A DNA stretch of 40,086 bases from a virus: positions 1 to 40,086 of IMG/VR virus record IMGVR_UViG_3300036770_005257. One strand, written 5' to 3'. Numbering within the stretch: position 1 is the stretch's first letter; each line of letters opens with the position of its first letter. The notes beneath the pieces were generated by a model. The model was given only the letters and a program-made list of their open reading frames with translations. It did no database searches and was not told where the DNA came from. The position numbers and the translations under genes are program-made. This document shows positions 12,353-17,406 of this stretch, one piece after another.

Positions 12353-13002
12353 TAGAACGGCACCTTGTCCGGGTCGGTCTCGTCAATGTCGTCGTCGCCG
12401 GCAGTCACCGCCGCCTTGGCTGGCTTGGCCTCGGCAAACTCCTTGCTGGCGCGGATCTTGTCCTGCAACCACTCGGGCAGGTGGCTGAACGCGCCCTTCT
12501 CGCCCTCTTCGATCTCGTAATAGACCGGCTCGTTGAACGGCTTGGCGGGCTTCATGCCTTTGGGCAACTTGCTCACGCCCGTGATGGCGGCGTAGGTGCG
12601 CCCTTGGTTGCTTGTCTTGTGGATGACGTTGATCAGCGCCGATTTGCCCAGGAGGTTCTTGAGGCTGAACTCCTTCAGCTCCGCCGAGGTGAAGGCTTGC
12701 CCCCGCCAGCTCTCCAGCAGTTGGCGAAGGCTGGATTTCTGGCCAAGGCTGCGGGTCTTCTCGGTCGAGACGACCAGCGGCTTCTCCACCTTCGTGGTCT
12801 TGCCGTTCTCGACGACCTCAAACTCGTCGGTCAGGTCGGGCAACTCAAAGGTCAGCCGGACCTTGGCCTGCCACTTTTCCTTGTCGTCCCAGTTGCTCTT
12901 CTGAGTGCCAAGGTCCACGAGGGAGTACAGCACCGCCCGGTGCGACCCCGCCTCAATGGGCTTCTTTTCGGCTCTGTCTGTTTCACTTAGGGTTAGACTC
13001 AC
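12352..13002 (-). CDS. SSB-like recombination protein with acidic VPF tail
   Basis: This 216-residue protein starts at a GTG with AAAGGA upstream. GSHRAVLYSLVDLGTQKSNW, WQAKVRLTFELPD, LRQLLESWRGQAF and KSALINVIHKTSNQGRTYAA form the strand pattern I recall from a widespread phage protein that accompanies RecB-like exonucleases. It ends DDDIDETDPDKVPF. This acidic tail closing in PF resembles the tip of bacterial SSB (DDDIPF), which recruits replication and repair partners. I infer a single-stranded DNA-binding role. It lies directly upstream of the exonuclease. Confidence 0.65.
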   Translation of the reverse strand: MSLTLSETDRAEKKPIEAGSHRAVLYSLVDLGTQKSNWDDKEKWQAKVRLTFELPDLTDEFEVVENGKTTKVEKPLVVSTEKTRSLGQKSSLRQLLESWRGQAFTSAELKEFSLKNLLGKSALINVIHKTSNQGRTYAAITGVSKLPKGMKPAKPFNEPVYYEIEEGEKGAFSHLPEWLQDKIRASKEFAEAKPAKAAVTAGDDDIDETDPDKVPF

Positions 13003-13021
13003 TGTTTTTGTTCCTTTCGGG

Positions 13022-13447
13022 TTATGGTTTGTTTGGGTTGGTTGAAATCATCTCGCCTTTGACGACAAGTGTGGGTGTTTGAGCTACACCTTGGACAACA
13101 GTTGGCCGCTCCAGAAGGGGAGGGGCCAACTCGCGTGCCAACTGGCAGACATCATCCGCGTTCATTATCACCATCCAGTTTTTTGATCCGTTACGCCGAA
13201 ACCAGACGCTTGGTATCTTTCCGCTTGGTGCGTCCGACATAGCCTGTTTGAGCCATATTTCGGGCTTTAACGCCTGGCACCGCTTGGCCTCGACGTGGAA
13301 GGGGAAGTTGCCGCAGACCACGTCCCCGGAGCCGCCCTCCGGGTTGCCCGCATACTGCTGGCTTCGCCTTGCCTTGACCCAGCCCTGATCCCGAAGGTAG
13401 CTGGCCAACTCCCTTTCTCCCCTTGCTCCCTTTTGACGGCTGTTCAT
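13022..13447 (-). CDS. Holliday-junction-resolvase-like PD-(D/E)XK endonuclease
   Basis: The 141-residue protein opens MNSRQKGARGERELASYLRD with the conserved glutamate region. SGDVVCGNFPFHVEAKRC follows, giving the D...E-x-K catalytic core of Hjc/VRR-type nucleases, then a helix LKPEIWLKQAM. These enzymes cleave branched DNA, resolving replication or recombination intermediates before packaging. The 3' end of the upstream gene overlaps this one by about 257 nt in another frame. Its own N-terminus is a good family match, so the start is secure. Confidence 0.8.
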   Translation of the reverse strand: MNSRQKGARGERELASYLRDQGWVKARRSQQYAGNPEGGSGDVVCGNFPFHVEAKRCQALKPEIWLKQAMSDAPSGKIPSVWFRRNGSKNWMVIMNADDVCQLARELAPPLLERPTVVQGVAQTPTLVVKGEMISTNPNKP

Positions 13448-13655
13448 CTATGCCCGGAAAGTCAAACCGCCCCGACCAGATGGTTACGTCCCGCCCTTTG
13501 TAAACCTGCTCCGCTATGATGTCCTCCCAATCCTCCGGCACCATTTGCCCGTTTAGCTGCTCTGCCATAAAGAAGGGCAGGCTGATGCCCAGCGTCAGGC
13601 TGTGGCCCTTGCTCTCGATTTTGATGGTTCCGAATGTCAGTCGTGTTGTGTCCAT
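13191..13655 (-). CDS. Hypothetical protein with long overlapping 3' end
   Basis: The start at ATG 13655 is chosen for AAGGAG six bases upstream. Residues 1 to about 68 look real (DTTRLTFGTIKIESKGHSLT, PEDWEDIIAEQVYKGRDVTI). The rest reads through the first 257 nt of the resolvase gene in another frame and has typical shadow composition (Gly, Arg, Pro). Either the genes truly overlap, or an ancestral stop near 13447 was lost or shifted. The function is unknown. Confidence 0.55.
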   Translation of the reverse strand: MDTTRLTFGTIKIESKGHSLTLGISLPFFMAEQLNGQMVPEDWEDIIAEQVYKGRDVTIWSGRFDFPGIDEQPSKGSKGRKGVGQLPSGSGLGQGKAKPAVCGQPGGRLRGRGLRQLPLPRRGQAVPGVKARNMAQTGYVGRTKRKDTKRLVSA

Positions 13656-13890
13656 TTTCATCTCCTTGTTTTTGGGTTTCATTTTGGTTCGTTATACGTT
13701 TGTATAATAAGGACCGTGGTACATTTGCCGTCCCAGACAGGCAATTAAAAATCTCGTTCTTGTTCACCATGCCGTGGGCGATGCGCACGCCCCGGCGATG
13801 GCACCAGCGGCGGGCGGCCAAAAGATTTTTCAGGCCGAAGTAGGAGCGGTGTTCTTCCAACGTCCACCATGTCTTGTTTTCCTGCTCCAT
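13462..13890 (-). CDS. Small HTH-like regulator or excisionase-like protein, first gene of the replication operon
   Basis: Residues 1 to about 75 appear genuine. TWWTLEEHRSYFGLKNLLAA, then RRWCHRRGVRIAHG, resembles the winged-helix start of phage excisionase or MerR-like adaptors. Beyond about residue 78 the frame overlaps the next gene and has shadow composition. The ATG at 13890 borders the divergent control region facing the integrase operon, which suits a regulatory role. The N-terminal part is more AT-rich than the genome. No Shine-Dalgarno is clear. Confidence 0.55.
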   Translation of the reverse strand: MEQENKTWWTLEEHRSYFGLKNLLAARRWCHRRGVRIAHGMVNKNEIFNCLSGTANVPRSLLYKRITNQNETQKQGDENGHNTTDIRNHQNREQGPQPDAGHQPALLYGRAAKRANGAGGLGGHHSGAGLQRAGRNHLVGAV

Positions 13891-14038
13891 GGGTGAGGTG
13901 ATTAGTTGCTTAAACTAAACATGGCAACAAAAATGTTTGTTTGGACAAAAATAGTTGTCAGCAGGGGTGTGAACAAAATGTTAATAAAAGTAGGTAAAAA
14001 TATATTGCCTGTAGCCCAAACAATGGCACAATGCAGGT
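13891..14038. promoter_or_regulatory. Divergent AT-rich control region (replication operon against integrase operon)
   Basis: This 148-bp gap is strikingly AT-rich in a GC-rich genome. It contains repeats ACAAAAAT (twice, about 13927-13950), the inverted TTTGT-ttgg-ACAAA (about 13937-13950) and AACAT...ATGTT. On the plus strand TATATT (14001-14006) and TTGCCT/ACAATG (14005-14010, 14028-14033, spacing 17) are promoter-like. A lysis-lysogeny or integration switch is likely here, with operators for the flanking small regulators. Exact promoters are not resolved. Confidence 0.55.
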
Positions 14039-14290
14039 ATGGCAAAAAAACAAGAGAATAGACCCATGTATTCCAGCATCATCTCGATCCGCCTGACCAA
14101 GGTGGAAAGGGAAGCGTGGCTGCGGTTCAGCGACAAGATGGGCATGAGCGGGAACAGGTTCTTCGCCCGCGCCATCAGCGAGTATATGAACCTGATTGAG
14201 CAGCCGCCCGGCCAGCCCATCAAGCTGCCTCCCTTCCTCCAGTACTGCCGAAACATCGTCCACGGCGGGGACAGCTACTTCAAGGAATAG
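14039..14290 (+). CDS. Ribbon-helix-helix-like DNA-binding protein
   Basis: This 83-residue protein contains SIISIRLTKVEREAWLRFSD, then MGMSGNRFFARAISEYM. A short strand with alternating residues is followed by two helices, the plan of Arc/MetJ/CopG ribbon-helix-helix regulators. It lies 2 nt upstream of the integrase gene on the same strand and probably controls it, the divergent promoter, or both. It could also act as a recombination directionality factor. Only an AGG directly abuts the ATG, so initiation may be leaderless. Confidence 0.65.
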   Translation: MAKKQENRPMYSSIISIRLTKVEREAWLRFSDKMGMSGNRFFARAISEYMNLIEQPPGQPIKLPPFLQYCRNIVHGGDSYFKE

Positions 14291-14292
14291 CC

Positions 14293-15399
14293 ATGGCCTG
14301 CGCCGTCAAGATCGGGCGGATGTGGCACGTTCAATGGCAGGACCGTGGCCGCACCCGCCGCATCACCACCAAGGTTTACCATGAGGGCAAGGCCCGCCCG
14401 CCCCGGCAGGTTGAGGACTTAATCACCCACTACCGCAACCTTGAAAGCGACCTCTACCACGGCCTGGAACGCCCCGGTGCGCCCGTCCGCGTGGACGACG
14501 CCGTCCGCGCCTATCTGGCCGACTTGGAGAATCGCCACAAGCTGGGGGCCGTCACGGCTCGCACCATCGGCAACGCCCGCCACCGGCTCCCCATGCTCCA
14601 GGTCATGCTGGCCGACCAGCGTATCTCCTTCCTGCACGACGCCACCTACGTGGCCTGTCAGCGGGCGATGGTTTGCTGGAAGGACAGCTACGCCCCCTCG
14701 ACGCTGGAACATTTTGCCCACCTATTATCCGCCGTGTGGAACTTTCAGAAAAAGACCCACAAGCTGAAATTGGACTGCCACTGGCACGGCAAGGGGGTGT
14801 TGCCCAAGGTGGCCAAGGTGGAGCGGGCGATACTATCAAATGAGGATTGGCAGATCCTAAAAGCAGAGCTTGAGAAGGCCCACCCCTTGGTGCGGTTCTG
14901 CGTGACGGTGAGCCACTACACCGGGGCGAGGCTGATGGCGGCCGCCAACCTGACCGAGTCGGACTTCAACGTGCAGACCCATGAGCTGACCTTGGCCGAA
15001 TCCAAGGGCAAGCGGCTGGTGCATCCCTGCTGCCAGCAGTTGGCCAAGTTACTCTTGGATTGGCCTGTCCAGAGCGACCACCGCTACCTGCCGCCCGTCA
15101 CCCAGGGCCAGTTGTCGGCAAGGATCAGCGCCTTCTTTTCGGTCCTCCGCCGCCGTTATCCGGGGGGCTTTGTCGGCATCAGCCACCACTCGCTCCGCCG
15201 CACCTATATCACCCGCGCCAACCAGCTCGGGCTGCCCAAGCAGTGGAGCATGGATCTGGTCGGCCACGTGCGCGAGCAGACCCATGACATCTACCGCCAG
15301 ATTATACCCGAAACCCTGCGGGTGGCTGACCAGAGGATTGCCGATAGCTGGGAAGACCATACACAAAACCATCAACTAAACTTGGGTCAGAATCCATAG
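14293..15399 (+). CDS. int: Tyrosine recombinase integrase
   Basis: This 368-residue enzyme has an N-terminal arm-binding and core-binding part (residues 1 to about 170). The C-terminal catalytic domain carries the full set R213 (TGARL), H299-x-x-R302 (HHSLRRT), H325 (LVGHV) and the nucleophile Y334 (THDIYRQ). It should integrate the phage at a host attB and, with a directionality factor, excise it. AAGGA sits at good spacing before ATG 14293. The non-coding stretch after its stop is the likely attP. A 17-bp sequence in its last codons recurs 216 bp downstream. Confidence 0.92.
   Translation: MACAVKIGRMWHVQWQDRGRTRRITTKVYHEGKARPPRQVEDLITHYRNLESDLYHGLERPGAPVRVDDAVRAYLADLENRHKLGAVTARTIGNARHRLPMLQVMLADQRISFLHDATYVACQRAMVCWKDSYAPSTLEHFAHLLSAVWNFQKKTHKLKLDCHWHGKGVLPKVAKVERAILSNEDWQILKAELEKAHPLVRFCVTVSHYTGARLMAAANLTESDFNVQTHELTLAESKGKRLVHPCCQQLAKLLLDWPVQSDHRYLPPVTQGQLSARISAFFSVLRRRYPGGFVGISHHSLRRTYITRANQLGLPKQWSMDLVGHVREQTHDIYRQIIPETLRVADQRIADSWEDHTQNHQLNLGQNP
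15358..15374 (+). repeat. 17-bp direct repeat, copy 1 (in int 3' end)
   Basis: CATACACAAAACCATCA here is identical to 15574-15590. This copy codes for part of the integrase C-terminus, after the catalytic domain. Possible origins are integrase arm-type sites or a recombination scar. Confidence 0.7.
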
Positions 15400-15427
15400 A
15401 ACCTGGTCGAAGTTGACTTTGGTTTGG

Positions 15428-15451
15428 TCGGTTTCTCCGAGTGAAAACCGA
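15428..15451 (+). promoter_or_regulatory. Inverted repeat after int
   Basis: TCGGTTT (15428-15434) and AAACCGA (15445-15451) are perfect 7-bp arms around a 10-nt spacer. It may be a binding site for integrase or a partner protein, or a weak RNA hairpin. No T-run follows. Confidence 0.4.
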
Positions 15452-15486
15452 TGTTTACACTTTTGGCTCTCTCTAGGCCTCTAGAC

Positions 15487-15516
15487 GACAGCGCCCCTAG
15501 TAGGCGGGGTGCTGTC
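15487..15516 (+). terminator. Strong hairpin after int (terminator or recombination site)
   Basis: GACAGCGCCCC (15487-15497) pairs with GGGGTGCTGTC (15506-15516) over 11 positions including one G-T pair, with an 8-nt loop. GTTTTAC follows a few bases later. It could stop integrase transcription, or form part of attP. Confidence 0.5.
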
Positions 15517-15573
15517 CTATATGGGTTTTACTCTGTTAGCAAGCGTGTATTACAGCGGTAGTTCAAGCACCAG

Positions 15574-15590
15574 CATACACAAAACCATCA
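15574..15590 (+). repeat. 17-bp direct repeat, copy 2
   Basis: This is identical to 15358-15374. Its last three bases form the stop codon (on the minus strand) of the 46-residue gene, so the repeat borders the endonuclease cassette. Confidence 0.7.
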
Positions 15591-15728
15591 CCAAGATTCC
15601 AGTATGCCCTCCGGCTTCAACGAGTTGGCCACCTCGGGATGGGCGTCCAGCCAGGCCACGGCCTCGTCGAAGTCGTAGATGTTGGCCAAGCCCTTTTCCA
15701 GCTCGGCTTGCGCCTCCTTGGGCGTCAC
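15588..15728 (-). CDS. Small acidic protein, 46 aa, coupled to the endonuclease
   Basis: GTG at 15728 overlaps the endonuclease stop (GTGA). The product opens VTPKEAQAELEKGLANIYDF and has EAVAWLDAHPEVANSLKPEG. It is acidic and helical. Translational coupling suggests it works with the endonuclease, perhaps as a partner or inhibitor, but nothing beyond position supports that. The stop codon lies in a 17-bp direct repeat. Confidence 0.5.
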   Translation of the reverse strand: MTPKEAQAELEKGLANIYDFDEAVAWLDAHPEVANSLKPEGILESW

Positions 15729-16105
15729 AGCTCGCTTAAAATGCGCCAGCTTGAGCCTGAGCGGGGGTAGAACTTCTTAGAGGATGCCCGGCACTGCTTG
15801 ACGGGTAACAGCCAGAACAGGTCCTCGGGTAGGGCGTGGCAGACCACGTAGTCCACGTGGGAGCCGTAGTACTGCGTCTTCTTCTTGCTGCCCTTGCAGG
15901 TGATAAATCTGTAGAAGGTCTTGCCCAGCTCCATCCCCGCCGTGGCCTTGACCTGGATCCTATGAAACTTGCCGTCCTTCTCGGCCACCAAGTCGTAGCC
16001 CGAGAAGTCCTCCATCGGGGTCAGGACGCTGTAGCCGTTGCGAAGGAGCGCGGCCGCCACCTTGGCCACCCCGACCGCTCCGATCTGGCGGTTGCCTAAT
16101 TTCAT
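15725..16105 (-). CDS. PD-(D/E)XK endonuclease of the group I intron-associated type
   Basis: The 126-residue protein contains GYDLVAEKDGKFHRIQVKAT, the D...(I)Q-x-K variant of the PD-(D/E)XK core. It starts LGNRQIGAVGVAKVAAALLR. Length and motif order resemble the I-Ssp6803I-like (group I intron-associated) endonucleases. No intron is apparent around it, so it is likely free-standing, acting as a mobile or restriction-like nuclease. It is divergent from the secreted-repeat gene and sits in the cargo region next to the integrase. Confidence 0.65.
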   Translation of the reverse strand: MKLGNRQIGAVGVAKVAAALLRNGYSVLTPMEDFSGYDLVAEKDGKFHRIQVKATAGMELGKTFYRFITCKGSKKKTQYYGSHVDYVVCHALPEDLFWLLPVKQCRASSKKFYPRSGSSWRILSEL

Positions 16106-16106
16106 G

Positions 16107-16137
16107 TTGACACCTGTGGTTGAATGGACGACATTTT
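16107..16137 (+). promoter_or_regulatory. Promoter-like sequence for the secreted-repeat gene
   Basis: A perfect -35 hexamer TTGACA (16107-16112) lies in the short gap between divergent genes. A weak -10 (CATTTT at 16132-16137, 19-bp spacing, or GACATT at 17 bp) follows just before ATG 16142. A private promoter is typical of phage cargo (moron) genes. Confidence 0.35.
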
Positions 16138-16141
16138 AGGC

Positions 16142-16501
16142 ATGAAGATAAAAACATTGATTATCGCCCTGACCCTCGCAGCCCTCCCCGCCTTGGCCGA
16201 CGATTTTGACGACTACGTGGCGGCCGTTTATGGCGGCAGGGGAGACTTCGTGCGGGCGGGCAGCACCTACATCGGCAGCAACGACATCATCACCAGGTGC
16301 GGCAGCTCCTACGTCTCCTCGCGGGGCATCGCCAACCGGGCCGGGCGCACCTACATTTCCGAGGACAACCGCACCGTCAACCGCGCGGGCAGTTCCTTTA
16401 TCAGGGACAACGACATCATCACCCGCGTGGGCAGTGCTTACGTCGGCAACGACGGCATCACCACCAGCGCGGGCGGGTATATGTCCAAGCCAGGGAAGTA
16501 G
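16142..16501 (+). CDS. Secreted protein with 14-residue repeats (cargo/moron gene)
   Basis: This 119-residue protein has a clear Sec signal peptide, MKIKTLIIALTLAALPALA, with cleavage expected after A19 (ALA-DD). From residue 38 it is built of five near-perfect 14/15-residue units starting at R38, R52, R66, R81 and R95, each of the form R-x-G-x-x-(Y/F)-(I/V)-x-x-x-x-(I)-x-(T/N). A partial sixth unit follows. The regular hydrophobic spacing suggests a small beta-solenoid in the periplasm or outside the cell. It is the only gene on this strand between the endonuclease and the late region, so it is probably expressed from the prophage. The function is unknown. ATG 16142 is preferred over 16124 because the signal peptide then begins MKIK. 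Confidence 0.7.
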   Translation: MKIKTLIIALTLAALPALADDFDDYVAAVYGGRGDFVRAGSTYIGSNDIITRCGSSYVSSRGIANRAGRTYISEDNRTVNRAGSSFIRDNDIITRVGSAYVGNDGITTSAGGYMSKPGK

Positions 16502-16503
16502 TA

Positions 16504-17406
16504 TCACCCGAAGGCGGCAAGCAGGTTTCTGGCCCTGTTTTCTAGTCCTGGCAGAAACTTCCTTCTTGCGGGGTTGGCTTCCGCTCTGGCCTGTTCGGTG
16601 TTCAAATAAGAAACAATCGCCCTCTTTTTGACTTCCCGAAGGTTGGCTTCATTTAGGGCGGCCAAGGTCTTGGGACCGATCACTCCGTCAGGGCGGATGG
16701 CAAAGCCCATGTCGGCCAGCCCTTGCTGGATGTGGCGGGTTGCCCCAGCCAGCCCACGGTGAAAAGCCAAGTCCTGCGCGAATCCCTGCATTTCCGCCGG
16801 TAGCTGGTTTACCAGCGGGGCGGTGTAGGCTCGGATATACTTGGCCGCAGCCAAAGCGCGTTGTTCTGGTGGCAGGGCGGCAATCTCCTTGGCGGCCTGC
16901 GGATGAAAGCGGTTATTGATCCCAGCCACCTCGTAAACCCCGCCCTCATCGCCTGCGGGCAGGTTATAGACCACCAGGTTGCCCTGCCGGTCCGTCCTGC
17001 CTTCCCACCTGACGGTGTTGTTGAGGGCCGTCTCGATGAGCGGGTCCTGGGTGGAGGTGGAGTCGATGCCCTGCATGGGTGAGGCGGGCAACGCATCCAG
17101 CTTCTCGTCCGCCTGCCGCTTGAGCAGGTCGAGCGAGGCGTCAGGCGTCATGGTGGGCTGTCCCGGCTCGTAGCCCGCGCTGGCGGGGTCAGCCGGAGTG
17201 GCCATCCCGCCGGGGAAATCGATCATCTTGCGCCGTGGCCTGCCCGCCACGGGCGGCTCCTCGACAGGCCGGGGCAGGGGGATGTCGGGTTGAATTTCGT
17301 CCTTGATGGCATCGTCTCTCATGCGGTTCTCCAGTTGGGCGTACATGGCCTCGCGCATCTGCGGGGTCAGCACGTCACGGCTAGGGTTGGTGCGGAAGAT
17401 GGCCAT
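16504..17406 (-). CDS. Virion lysozyme / endolysin, GH108-like with peptidoglycan-binding end
   Basis: Residues 1 to about 120 of this 300-residue protein are a Pro-rich, variable extension. Residues about 125-290 look like the GH108 (zliS-type muramidase) plus PG_binding_3 module. NNTVRWEGRTDRQGN places a likely catalytic glutamate at E135. GDEGGVYEVAGINNRFHP, FHRGLAGATRHIQQGLADMG, RPDGVIGPKTLAALN and FLPGLENRARNLL follow in family order. It should cut peptidoglycan. The extension and its position directly after the giant internal virion protein (TAATG coupling) suggest it is carried in the virion for entry, and it may also serve as the endolysin, as no other is seen. Confidence 0.75.
   Translation of the reverse strand: MAIFRTNPSRDVLTPQMREAMYAQLENRMRDDAIKDEIQPDIPLPRPVEEPPVAGRPRRKMIDFPGGMATPADPASAGYEPGQPTMTPDASLDLLKRQADEKLDALPASPMQGIDSTSTQDPLIETALNNTVRWEGRTDRQGNLVVYNLPAGDEGGVYEVAGINNRFHPQAAKEIAALPPEQRALAAAKYIRAYTAPLVNQLPAEMQGFAQDLAFHRGLAGATRHIQQGLADMGFAIRPDGVIGPKTLAALNEANLREVKKRAIVSYLNTEQARAEANPARRKFLPGLENRARNLLAAFG

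Larger units (their letters stand above)
15400..15587. other. Non-coding region after int; probable attP
   Basis: This 188-bp gap separates the integrase from a convergent gene. It holds two inverted repeats (15428-15451 and 15487-15516), a near-palindromic TCTAGGCCTCTAGA, and the second copy of a 17-bp direct repeat at its right edge. It is the only non-coding stretch beside the integrase, so attP is expected here. The crossover core cannot be identified without the bacterial site. No tRNA gene is visible. Confidence 0.45.

Noticed and set aside
15540-15620. tRNA-like 3' end near int (GGTAGTTCAAGCACCA and CCCTCCGGCTTCA)
   Set aside because: No acceptor, D or anticodon arms could be fitted, and part of it is coding on the other strand.
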